Source of the DNA: Jeotgalibacillus aurantiacus
GTDB taxonomy: Bacteria > Bacillota > Bacilli > Bacillales > Jeotgalibacillaceae
NCBI RefSeq assembly: GCF_020595125.1
Contig: NZ_JACNMS010000002.1
Span: 496,001-560,000, forward strand
Reading direction: 5' to 3'
Length of the DNA: 64,000 nt
Below the pieces are notes generated by a model. That model ran no database searches and was not told where the DNA came from. It saw only the letters and a list, made by a program, of their open reading frames with translations. Made by a program: the position numbers and the translations under genes. Every line of letters starts with the position of its first letter. Within the stretch, counting starts at the first letter, position 1. Positions 8,263 to 16,045 of the stretch are shown one piece after another.

Positions 8263-9462
8263 TTATCGCTTCAAGTTCACAAGTTCTTCTAAAATCTGAT
8301 CAGACGTTGTAATAATACGAGTATTCGCCTGGAATCCACGCTGTGCCGTAATCATTTCTGTGAATTCTTCTGATAGGTCAACGTTTGACATTTCGAGCGT
8401 ACCGGAAGATATTGTTCCACCTGCATCGTCTGTAGTACCAAGGTTTGCTACACCTGAGTTAACAGACTCCTGAAAGAGATTGTTTCCTACTTTCACTAAA
8501 CCTGATGGGTTGTTGAAAATAGCCATACTCAATGTTGCAATTTCTTCTACAAGACCGTTAGAATAAACGCCATTGACAACACCTGAAGCACTTACTGAAA
8601 AGCTTTCAAGAACGCCTTCCTGATTTCCATTAGCAGATGTTTGGAAAGTCATATCATTTGGATCGTTTGAAACGTTCTCAAAATTGATGGTAGGAACAGC
8701 AAAGTTAGTACCATCAGGACGTTCGATTGTTAAATTTGCAGGAGTCATAACTGCAGGATCTGTTGTCATATCTAGTGTCGCTGTGGAAGGAGTTCCATTA
8801 CCTATTACAAACTCCATGTTCCATTCATCTTGAACAACAACTCCTGCCGCTACTTGAGGCGTAATTGTTGCTCTTACTACGTGCTCGACACCTACGTTAT
8901 CAGTAATTTTAAACTGAGTATCAAATTCGAAATTCGGATCGGCGAGATTGTTAGGTAAGTTTCCTTGCATAGTTATTGTATCAGTTACCTGAGCGGCCAA
9001 AACTGCAGAGCTATTAACGAAAATATCTTCAAGTTCACCTGTTCCGGTAAATTGTTGTACACGATATCCATCACCTGTAACAACCATACCTGTCTGGTCA
9101 AGATAAAAGTTACCGCCTCGCGTGTAAAGATTCTGTCCACCAGGACCCTGAACCACAAAAAATCCGTCTCCATTAATTGCTAAATCAAGTGAACGTCCAG
9201 TCGTCTGAAGTGAAGCCTGTGTCTGAACACTGTCAATCGTTGCTGTTACAGAACCAAGTCCTACCTGAAGCGGGTTTTTACCTCCACGGCCTTCTACAGC
9301 TGCACTGGCACCCTGGATCGTCTGGTTCATCGCTTCCTGGAATGTTACACGGCCTTTTTTGAATCCGAAAGTATTAACGTTTGCAATATTGTTACCAATT
9401 ACGTCCAGCTTTGTCTGGAAGTTTTTCAGACCTGCGATACCTGAATACATTGAACGAATCAT
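8263..9462 (-). CDS. flgE: FlgE, flagellar hook protein
   Basis: FlgE polymerises into the flagellar hook. The 399-residue product has the rod/hook N-terminus (GNNIANVNTFGFKK, near residue 23), the FlgG/FlgE core GRSLDLAINGDGFFVV near 88-103 and the C-terminal block EFTEMITAQRGFQAN. It is much longer than the B. subtilis hook protein (about 264 residues). The extra part, about residues 150-300, would form a surface domain. In older annotations this locus is called flgG, but the position after flgD and the C-terminus ending EELVNLKR fit the Bacillus hook gene. Hairpins flank the gene on both sides (8219-8245, 9487-9540). Confidence 0.93.
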   Translation of the reverse strand: MIRSMYSGIAGLKNFQTKLDVIGNNIANVNTFGFKKGRVTFQEAMNQTIQGASAAVEGRGGKNPLQVGLGSVTATIDSVQTQASLQTTGRSLDLAINGDGFFVVQGPGGQNLYTRGGNFYLDQTGMVVTGDGYRVQQFTGTGELEDIFVNSSAVLAAQVTDTITMQGNLPNNLADPNFEFDTQFKITDNVGVEHVVRATITPQVAAGVVVQDEWNMEFVIGNGTPSTATLDMTTDPAVMTPANLTIERPDGTNFAVPTINFENVSNDPNDMTFQTSANGNQEGVLESFSVSASGVVNGVYSNGLVEEIATLSMAIFNNPSGLVKVGNNLFQESVNSGVANLGTTDDAGGTISSGTLEMSNVDLSEEFTEMITAQRGFQANTRIITTSDQILEELVNLKR

Positions 9463-9486
9463 TTAATTGTTCTCCCTTCTTATGGA

Positions 9487-9540
9487 GGCTGCGTCAATCG
9501 GTCGGCAGCCAATAGGTCCCTTTAAAAAGGTCCACCTATT
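9487..9540 (-). other. two stem-loops before flgE
   Basis: GGCTGC/GCAGCC (9487-9492, 9505-9510) and AATAGGT/ACCTATT (9511-9517, 9534-9540) form two adjacent hairpins in the leader of the hook gene. The second has an inner CCTTT/AAAGG pair. Neither has a T-run. Confidence 0.6.
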
Positions 9541-9907
9541 CTAAAATTATTGTTCCATCAATGTCCGTGAATATTTGGTCGTGTATGTCATGCTTTCCCA
9601 TCGCCGTTATAACGGTGCGGTTCTTAATACTGACAATCAGCGCTGCATCACTCAGCAGAACGAGTGAGTCCTTTATGCCCTTTTCGCCTGCTTCATGCAC
9701 TTTTTCATTCACTCTGTTCCATTGTTCCTGAGTGAGATTAATTGATCTTGAAGTCATACGTTCAGCAGCATGTTTGCTGATTTTCAATTCATTACGACTG
9801 ATTTCCTGTTTGAAAGCTTCAGCAAAGCCTCTGCTTTTAACAGGTGGCTGTTTCTTAGCCGGTAAAACGGGCGGTGATGGGAGCGGGTTAAATCGAATAT
9901 GCTCCAT
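9536..9907 (-). CDS. small flagellar-operon protein (TIGR02530-type)
   Basis: This 123-residue protein resembles the family named only 'flagellar operon protein' (TIGR02530), found between flgD and flgE in many Bacillota. Its biochemical role is not known to me. The N-terminal 35 residues are Pro-rich and probably flexible. The conserved core runs from ISKHAAERMTSRSINLT to the C-terminus and includes LVLLSDAALIVSIKNRTVITAMG. It has no signal peptide or membrane helix. The ATG at 9907 is chosen over a TTG at 9916 that abuts its ribosome-binding site. Its position suggests a role in hook assembly, by inference. Confidence 0.82.
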   Translation of the reverse strand: MEHIRFNPLPSPPVLPAKKQPPVKSRGFAEAFKQEISRNELKISKHAAERMTSRSINLTQEQWNRVNEKVHEAGEKGIKDSLVLLSDAALIVSIKNRTVITAMGKHDIHDQIFTDIDGTIILE

Positions 9908-9920
9908 CCTGTTCAATCCT

Positions 9921-10553
9921 TTACTGGGCTATTTTGATCAGCTCATCTACGGAAACCTTCTGTTCGTCTTCAGTGAGAAGCCAAATTGCACCGTCTTTTT
10001 TAGACACAGACACAACTTTGCTCTTCTTCTCTTCATCCTCTTCCATCCAGCTGATCTGCTTTCCAATCAGCATGCTTGCCTGCTGGAGTGAGTCACGGCT
10101 ACCTGCCTGGATCACTTCAGATACATTCCCAGGGGTGAGCTTTGTTCCATCCTGGAGGGTGAATTCAACAGATCCGCCTGTGAATTTAACAACATCAATC
10201 ACACCGGTACCATTAGTGGCAACTTCTTCCCCATCTATCTCCTCGAGCTTGTCCCACTTTACTTCTTTGCCAACAAATTCGTTGTACTGAATAAGAGATG
10301 TTTGCTCCTGCATGGAAGCGAATTTTTCAAAGGAGCTCGCCATATTTGTCATTTGCTCGAGGCTTGAGAAGTTAGCCATCTGCGAGATAAATTCTTTATC
10401 CTCCATTGGCTGTGTTGGGTCCTGATTTTGAAGCTGTGCGATCAGAAGCTTCAAAAATTGATCCTTTCCCATCGCAGATTGATCTTTAGATTCAAGCTTC
10501 CGTTTTTCAAGTGAGGAAAGAAATAAACTTTCATTTATACTCGTTGGGTTCAC
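9921..10553 (-). CDS. flgD: FlgD, flagellar hook assembly (cap) protein
   Basis: FlgD caps the growing hook and guides FlgE polymerisation. The 210-residue product has the conserved N-terminal secretion and cap region (GKDQFLKLLIAQLQNQDPTQP near residues 29-49), followed by a beta-rich C-terminal half. It appears to start at GTG (10553) about 7 nt after GAGGTG, and follows the fliK stop by 3 bp. It lies between fliK (hook length) and the hook gene. Confidence 0.95.
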   Translation of the reverse strand: MNPTSINESLFLSSLEKRKLESKDQSAMGKDQFLKLLIAQLQNQDPTQPMEDKEFISQMANFSSLEQMTNMASSFEKFASMQEQTSLIQYNEFVGKEVKWDKLEEIDGEEVATNGTGVIDVVKFTGGSVEFTLQDGTKLTPGNVSEVIQAGSRDSLQQASMLIGKQISWMEEDEEKKSKVVSVSKKDGAIWLLTEDEQKVSVDELIKIAQ

Positions 10554-10556
10554 TCA

Positions 10557-11852
10557 TTACACCTCAATATTTAAGAATATGTCATGGAAAGACTGACCAT
10601 CTTCGTTATCATTGTTATCCTGCTGATTTTGTTCATGCTGTTTGTGAGATTGACCTGACTGATCAGAGGATTGTTTTTCCTGTCTCGTTTCTCCCGTTGG
10701 TAAATGCTGAATCTCTATTTTCTCCACCTGAAGATTTTGATTTACAAATGACTGTTTTAGCTGTGTTAGCTGGGAGTCAATCATATCCTTTGCAACGGCC
10801 GTTGACGCCACAATTCTTGCAGTCATCATTCCATTTCGTTGAATCAATTCGATTTTTAAAGTACCGAGATGTTCAGGCTGTAACCTGATCATCAGTTTTT
10901 CTGTACCGTTTACTTTGCCGAACTGAGACTGTTTCATAATGTTTTGAAATTGCTGCATGAGCTGTTGAGCCTGATCCGGCTGTCTTTGCTGTAACGGCAG
11001 GCTCCATTTTACCGGCCCTGACTGAAGTTGCAGTGAATGAAGACTGATCGCTGTAACTTCTGTCTTTACCATTTCAGTTGACCCGTTTTGGAAAGCAGCT
11101 CTTTCCATGCTTTCAGAAAAAATCATAGGCTTGAATGCAGATTTTTCTGCAGTTAATGCAGTTTTTAAGATCGTTTGAACCTGTTCGAGTACATTTTCAA
11201 CATTTTGTACAGACAATGTTTTGTTATCAATTCGCATTGCTTTAGAGTCGCTGAGCAGGAGACCTTTCATCATCAAAACCATTTTCAACAAATCGTTTTG
11301 ACCCTTCGTTGAGGTTTTGGACAGATCCTGGGCTGGATTTAAGGATGCATTATTCTTTAATTCCAAAAGAGTCATTTCCATCACATTTATTGATGGCTTA
11401 TCAGAATTGGATTCCTCTTTACCCATTAATACCTGGGACAGGATGACAGCAATGATGTCAGCAGGCTCAAACCCTTCAAGTTCTGACATATTTATGGTTT
11501 CAGACAGACTGTCCAGTAATCCGAGATCCACACCTGCTGCCATAAACAATTCTTCAATGCTCATTTCAGCAAGCTCTTCTTTCGAAAATTCGGAAAAAAG
11601 CTGCTGTATCATCGGGTCAAGTTCTTCGACACTGTTCATAAAATCCTTCATGTCGTCAGTATCAAGAATCCCAGCAAGCTCCTGTAGCACCTGATTTCCA
11701 TCATTCCCCTCAACACCTGTTAGGAGATTCCCTGATGGTTCTCCAGCTGATGAAAGGATTGCACCGAAGCTGCTTCCGGACTGCTGTTTATCACTTACAG
11801 ATCCAAGTCTGTTTACCTGCTGAACAGGTTGTATGGCAATTTGTCCGATCAC
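10557..11852 (-). CDS. fliK: FliK, flagellar hook-length control protein
   Basis: FliK measures hook length and triggers the FlhB specificity switch. The 431-residue product is low in conservation over most of its length and rich in Gln, Ser and Glu. The Flg_hook C-terminal domain is recognisable near residues 310-400 (LMIRLQPEHLGTLKIELI), followed by a Gln/Asn/Asp-rich tail. The longest frame starts at a GTG overlapping the ylxF stop. I place the start at the next GTG (11852), 8 nt after GGAGGTG. Confidence 0.92.
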   Translation of the reverse strand: MIGQIAIQPVQQVNRLGSVSDKQQSGSSFGAILSSAGEPSGNLLTGVEGNDGNQVLQELAGILDTDDMKDFMNSVEELDPMIQQLFSEFSKEELAEMSIEELFMAAGVDLGLLDSLSETINMSELEGFEPADIIAVILSQVLMGKEESNSDKPSINVMEMTLLELKNNASLNPAQDLSKTSTKGQNDLLKMVLMMKGLLLSDSKAMRIDNKTLSVQNVENVLEQVQTILKTALTAEKSAFKPMIFSESMERAAFQNGSTEMVKTEVTAISLHSLQLQSGPVKWSLPLQQRQPDQAQQLMQQFQNIMKQSQFGKVNGTEKLMIRLQPEHLGTLKIELIQRNGMMTARIVASTAVAKDMIDSQLTQLKQSFVNQNLQVEKIEIQHLPTGETRQEKQSSDQSGQSHKQHEQNQQDNNDNEDGQSFHDIFLNIEV

Positions 11853-11869
11853 GTTTGTTTCACCTCCCT

Positions 11870-12475
11870 TCACGGCGTACGATTAGCAATTAATTCCGTA
11901 TATCTGGCTGCGTCCTCTGAAGGCATTTCCGCAAAAATTTCTGCCAGTTTTTCAGAAGACAGTGAGGATAATATTCGAATGGCATTTTCATCATTGAGAT
12001 TCAAAATTACTGGTGCGGCTTCCTTACCGTCCATTTCATCATATACCGCTACAACTTCTGAAAATTCCTTACGCGCGGATTCTCCTGCATTTTCCAGAGA
12101 TTCTATTTCAGCGAGCAGTTGCTTCTGCTCTTCAATCAACAGATCATTTTCGTCTTCAAGAGATATGATTTCCTGTTCGAATCTCTGAAGTTCCAGGTCT
12201 TTTTCCTCGAGTTGCGCTTCAAGACTGACAATCTGCTGTGCCTGGTCTTCAGGGCCATTAATTTCTTCAGAGACTTCGTCTTCACCTGTGAAAGGAATAT
12301 CAATACCTGCTTCTTCAATTTTTTCAAAAACATTAATATCCAATATGGTTAATACGATTAGCGTGGCAAAAGTAAGAAATAAGATCGGAACAAAAATCAG
12401 TAAAAAAAACACCTGAAGTTTGCCGGGGGACCTGGTTTCTTCCGCTTCTTCCTTAATTGACTGCTGTTTATTCAT
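11870..12475 (-). CDS. ylxF: YlxF/MotE-like flagellar-operon protein
   Basis: This 201-residue protein is the fla/che operon YlxF, related to the MotE/MgtE-N group; its exact role in Bacillus is not established. A cytoplasmic N-terminus precedes one membrane helix (about 20-45). A long coiled coil follows (about 80-140, rich in Glu, Leu and Gln). A C-terminal MgtE_N-like helical domain (ILSSLSSEKLAEIFAEMPSEDAARY) ends the protein. The ATG at 12475 is preferred to upstream GTG/ATG codons inside the fliJ stop. It sits between fliJ and fliK. Confidence 0.88.
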   Translation of the reverse strand: MNKQQSIKEEAEETRSPGKLQVFFLLIFVPILFLTFATLIVLTILDINVFEKIEEAGIDIPFTGEDEVSEEINGPEDQAQQIVSLEAQLEEKDLELQRFEQEIISLEDENDLLIEEQKQLLAEIESLENAGESARKEFSEVVAVYDEMDGKEAAPVILNLNDENAIRILSSLSSEKLAEIFAEMPSEDAARYTELIANRTP

Positions 12476-12480
12476 TTGCA

Positions 12481-12927
12481 TCACCTGTTTCTGCGGTTCA
12501 TAAATTGAACGATCGACAGCTCATTCATCTGCTCACGTTCAGCTGATTCAGCGAGTTGAATATATTGCTTTAAATCCCGTTCTTTAATTTTTTCATATTT
12601 ACGAACCTCTATATTCCGTTCCATCAGCCTGTGTTCATGCCGCTGCATATTGCTTCTCGCTTCAATGACGAGCTTTTGCTGATACGAGATGCTTTTCTCG
12701 ATATTTGATAAGAAATGCTGACCGTGGCGTAATGAGATGACAGATATTCCACTTTTCATTTCATCAGCCTGTGCCGCTTCCATCAATTCTTTTTTTCTTA
12801 ACAGGTCATACAGCTTCTGCGCGATTTTCTCAAATGATGCGACTGCATCCCGGTACCGGTCTTCCGCTTCCTTCTGCTCTCTTTCCTTGACGGTCAGAAC
12901 ACGTTCAAAACGATATTGATAAGCCAT
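12481..12927 (-). CDS. fliJ: FliJ, flagellar export chaperone/ATPase stalk
   Basis: FliJ is the coiled-coil stalk that inserts into the FliI ATPase ring and links it to FlhA. The 148-residue product is almost entirely charged helix and starts MAYQYRFERVLTVKEREQ, which matches the Bacillus family start. The ATG at 12927 overlaps the fliI stop region, where GGTGAG serves as the ribosome-binding site. Three upstream codons in the longest frame are excluded by family comparison. Confidence 0.94.
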   Translation of the reverse strand: MAYQYRFERVLTVKEREQKEAEDRYRDAVASFEKIAQKLYDLLRKKELMEAAQADEMKSGISVISLRHGQHFLSNIEKSISYQQKLVIEARSNMQRHEHRLMERNIEVRKYEKIKERDLKQYIQLAESAEREQMNELSIVQFMNRRNR

Positions 12928-12929
12928 TG

Positions 12930-14258
12930 TTACCACTCACCTTTTTCCGAGAGATGAACAAGCTGTCTGACACTGTCTGAAAGGGGAATCTTTTCGTCAA
13001 ATGCTTGTTTTAACAGTCTTTTTATCTGCGGCTGATATTGGATCGCCTGATCTATGTCCTTTGAAGATCCTTTTTTGTAGGCACCTATGTTGATTAAATC
13101 CTCCGCCTGTTCATATGTGCTCATCAGCTCTCTGAGTTTTTCAGCTGAGCGCCTGTGCTCCGGTTCAGCCAGATGATTCATAAGACGGCTGACGCTTTTG
13201 AGCACGTTAATCGCAGGATAGTGTCCTTTGTTGGCAATAGAGCGATCAAGCACAATGTGCCCGTCAAGAATTCCCCGTACCGTATCAGCAATCGGCTCAT
13301 TCATATCATCACCGTCCACAAGCACGGTATAAAAGGCGGTAATACTGCCATTCAGGTTGGTTCCCGTTCTTTCCAAAAGCTTTGGCAGAAGAGCAAATAC
13401 AGAAGGCGTATAGCCTTTTGTTGCCGGTGGTTCACCAACAGCAAGTCCTATTTCTCTTTGCGCCATCGCAACACGGGTAACGGAATCCATCATTAACATG
13501 ACATTCAGACCTTTATCCCTGAAGTATTCAGCGATCGCCGTTGCGGTGAAAGCACCTTTAATTCTCATTAACGCCGGCTGGTCTGATGTTGCTGCAATGA
13601 TAATACTGCGTTTTGCGCCTTCCGGACCAAGGTCACGTTCAATAAATTCCCTGACCTCTCTTCCTCGCTCACCGATTAAGGCAATCACATTAAGATCTGC
13701 TTCCGTATTTCTCGCAATCATCCCAAGAAGCGTACTTTTTCCAACACCGCTTCCTGCAAAAATACCGATTCTCTGGCCTTTTCCGACAGTAAGCATTCCA
13801 TCAATTGCCCTGACCCCGACCTCCATCACTTCATCAATTGGCGGTCTTGTCAGTGGATTGGGAGGATCCTGTTCAGTCGGTACAGCTTTCATTCCGGCAG
13901 GAAGCGTGCTGTCATCAATTGGGTGACCGAGAGAATCTACAATTTTACCGATCAGTGCTTCGCCAACTTTGATCTCTAACGGACGGCCGCTTGCTTCCAC
14001 AATACTTCCCGGTGCAATATCCTGAACGTGAGTAAAAGGCATTAACACAACCATTTCATCTTTAAATCCAACTACCTCAGCTTTAATCTGGATCGTTCGT
14101 TTCTTTGAACTAGAGTGAACGTGTATGTAACATACCTCACCTATAGAGCTTTCCGGCCCCTGTGATTCAATCATCAGGCCGACAACGCGTTTCACTTTTC
14201 CATAATGTCTGACTGTTTTAATGGATGGAATGTATTGAATCAATTCTGCTGCTTTCAT
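12930..14258 (-). CDS. fliI: FliI, flagellum-specific export ATPase
   Basis: FliI is the hexameric ATPase that helps unfold and load export substrates. The 442-residue product has Walker A GSGVGKST at residues 169-176, the ALIGERGREVREF segment, Walker B LMMDSVTRVA and an F1-ATPase-type nucleotide-binding fold. It overlaps fliH by 4 bp, consistent with the FliH2-FliI complex being made from coupled genes. Confidence 0.97.
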   Translation of the reverse strand: MKAAELIQYIPSIKTVRHYGKVKRVVGLMIESQGPESSIGEVCYIHVHSSSKKRTIQIKAEVVGFKDEMVVLMPFTHVQDIAPGSIVEASGRPLEIKVGEALIGKIVDSLGHPIDDSTLPAGMKAVPTEQDPPNPLTRPPIDEVMEVGVRAIDGMLTVGKGQRIGIFAGSGVGKSTLLGMIARNTEADLNVIALIGERGREVREFIERDLGPEGAKRSIIIAATSDQPALMRIKGAFTATAIAEYFRDKGLNVMLMMDSVTRVAMAQREIGLAVGEPPATKGYTPSVFALLPKLLERTGTNLNGSITAFYTVLVDGDDMNEPIADTVRGILDGHIVLDRSIANKGHYPAINVLKSVSRLMNHLAEPEHRRSAEKLRELMSTYEQAEDLINIGAYKKGSSKDIDQAIQYQPQIKRLLKQAFDEKIPLSDSVRQLVHLSEKGEW

Positions 14259-15034
14259 TTTCCACTCCCAAGTACTTCTGCTAATCCGGCTTTCAATTCA
14301 GTTAGCTGCGTATCGATACTGATATCGATTCTGCCCTGACTGCTTTCTATGAAACATTGAAATGGTTCGAGTTCTTCTTCCGGATAAATGTATAGTTTGA
14401 CGTCCACCGGAAAGATGGAAAGAAGCTCTTCTCTTTCCTGCTGTAAAAAGGTAAATTGCTGAATTGCCGTGTAGATCTTGATTTCTCTCATCTCGCGCGC
14501 TTCTTTAATTCCTTTTTTTACGATTGGAAGAAAAGCGGAAGGGTCATCTTCAAGCTTCACTGACATGATCTTTTCAGATGCCCTGATGGCAAGTTCCAGA
14601 ATAACGAATTCATTTTCCTCAAGCTGTTTATGAAGAGTATCCTTTGAAGAAGCGACAATTTCCTTGGCTTCTTCCAAAAGGTGGGTCAAATCGTCGTAAC
14701 CTTTATTTCTACCTTCCTCATATCCCTGTGCAAATGCCTCTTCGTATGCATTCTTCTGAAGCTGCTGCTTTTCTTCTTCCCAATTGTTTTTTTGCTGTTC
14801 GATCCAGTCCATCGTCTGCTGATACGTCAGTTGTGCCTCTCCAAGAACTTCCTGGGCTTTGATTTTGGCATCATGTAGCAATTGTCCAGATTCTCTCTTT
14901 GCCTGTTCTACTGTCCAGGAAAGGGTCTGATCTGAATGTTCATCAGGTTGTATGATTGATTTAAAAGGTATTGCAATCCCTTCAGAACGATTGCTGCCAA
15001 CAAACCCGGATTTTATCACTCTAGACAATGACAT
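14255..15034 (-). CDS. fliH: FliH, negative regulator/stator of the FliI ATPase
   Basis: FliH dimers bind FliI and tether it to the C-ring and export gate. The product (259 residues) has an N-terminal peptide MSLSRVIKSGF, a long charged coiled coil (about 45-130, with EEGRNKGYDD near its end) and a C-terminal domain homologous to V-ATPase subunit E. The longest frame reaches back to 15220 inside fliG and is not credible. Two adjacent ATGs (15037 and 15034) directly follow GGAGGAG at the fliG end; either could be used. The start overlaps fliG by 14 bp. Confidence 0.9.
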   Translation of the reverse strand: MSLSRVIKSGFVGSNRSEGIAIPFKSIIQPDEHSDQTLSWTVEQAKRESGQLLHDAKIKAQEVLGEAQLTYQQTMDWIEQQKNNWEEEKQQLQKNAYEEAFAQGYEEGRNKGYDDLTHLLEEAKEIVASSKDTLHKQLEENEFVILELAIRASEKIMSVKLEDDPSAFLPIVKKGIKEAREMREIKIYTAIQQFTFLQQEREELLSIFPVDVKLYIYPEEELEPFQCFIESSQGRIDISIDTQLTELKAGLAEVLGSGK

Positions 15035-16034
15035 CATCTCCTCCACCGCGAGCAACGATAATCTCACCGGCTTCCTCCAGTCGTCTGATGACAGCAACAA
15101 TTCTCGACTGTGCCTCTTCCACATCACGCAAACGCACAGGTCCCATATAATCCATTTCCTCTTTGAAATTCTCAGCCATACGCTGGGACATATTTTTAAA
15201 TAAAATTTCTTTAACATCATCAGTGGAAACCTTCATGGAAAGAAGCAGATCCTCATTTTCACAATCCCGGATCACACGCTGTATGGATCTTCCATCAAGC
15301 GTAACAATATCCTCGAAAACAAACATACGTTTCTTAATTTCCTCTGCCAGTTCAGGATCCTGAATTTCAAGAGAATCAAGAATTGTTTTCTCCGTTGCGC
15401 GATCAACCCCGTTAAGCACTTCCACAACGGATTCAATTCCGCCTGTTTCAGTGTGGTCCTGCTGAACCGTTGATGACAGCTTACGTTCAAGCACTGATTC
15501 AATTTCACTGATGACCTCGGGACTTGTACTGTCCATAACCGCTATACGTTTCGCAATATCAGCCTGCACATCCTGCGGCATACTTGAGAGAATTTGACCG
15601 GCCTGTTGCGGATTCAGGTACGAAAGAATAAGAGCAATCGTTTGAGGATGCTCATTTTGAATAAAGTTAAAAATCTGCAGCGGGTCTGCTCTTTTCGCGA
15701 AATCAAATGGTCTTACCTGTAAAGAAGAAGTTAATCGGTTAATGACGGCATTTGCCTGATCAGCTCCGAGGGCTTTTTCAAGCACTGACTTCGCATACCC
15801 GATTCCTCCCTGCGATATATAATCCTGAGCAAGAGCGATATTATGGAACTCCTCCAGCACTTCATCCTTCACATCTGAATCCACTTTTTTGACACCGGAA
15901 ATTTCAAGTGTCAGTCTCTCAATTTCCTCTTCATCCAAGTGCTTATAAACAGAAGAGGCAACATCCGGGCCAAGGGAGATCAGCAATATCGCTGCTTTTT
16001 GTTTCCCCGTTAATTCTTTTTCTTTTTTAGCCAA
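15021..16034 (-). CDS. fliG: FliG, flagellar motor switch protein
   Basis: FliG is the rotor protein that contacts the stators. The 337-residue product matches the Bacillus family throughout: KQKAAILLISLGPDVAS at the N-terminus, the EHPQTIALILSYL middle-domain segment (EHPQ motif) and the charged C-terminal torque helix near IVTLDGRSIQRVIRD. I choose the TTG at 16034 as start because GGAG lies 8 nt upstream and it gives the family N-terminus MAKKEKELTG. The upstream GTG in the longest frame abuts its own GGA. Confidence 0.93.
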   Translation of the reverse strand: MAKKEKELTGKQKAAILLISLGPDVASSVYKHLDEEEIERLTLEISGVKKVDSDVKDEVLEEFHNIALAQDYISQGGIGYAKSVLEKALGADQANAVINRLTSSLQVRPFDFAKRADPLQIFNFIQNEHPQTIALILSYLNPQQAGQILSSMPQDVQADIAKRIAVMDSTSPEVISEIESVLERKLSSTVQQDHTETGGIESVVEVLNGVDRATEKTILDSLEIQDPELAEEIKKRMFVFEDIVTLDGRSIQRVIRDCENEDLLLSMKVSTDDVKEILFKNMSQRMAENFKEEMDYMGPVRLRDVEEAQSRIVAVIRRLEEAGEIIVARGGGDDVIV

Positions 16035-16045
16035 TGTTCCCACTC

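Noticed and set aside
15035-15220. Extended fliH N-terminus (62 extra codons)
   Set aside because: The extension lies inside conserved fliG sequence and has no family counterpart; a GGAGGAG site supports the later start.
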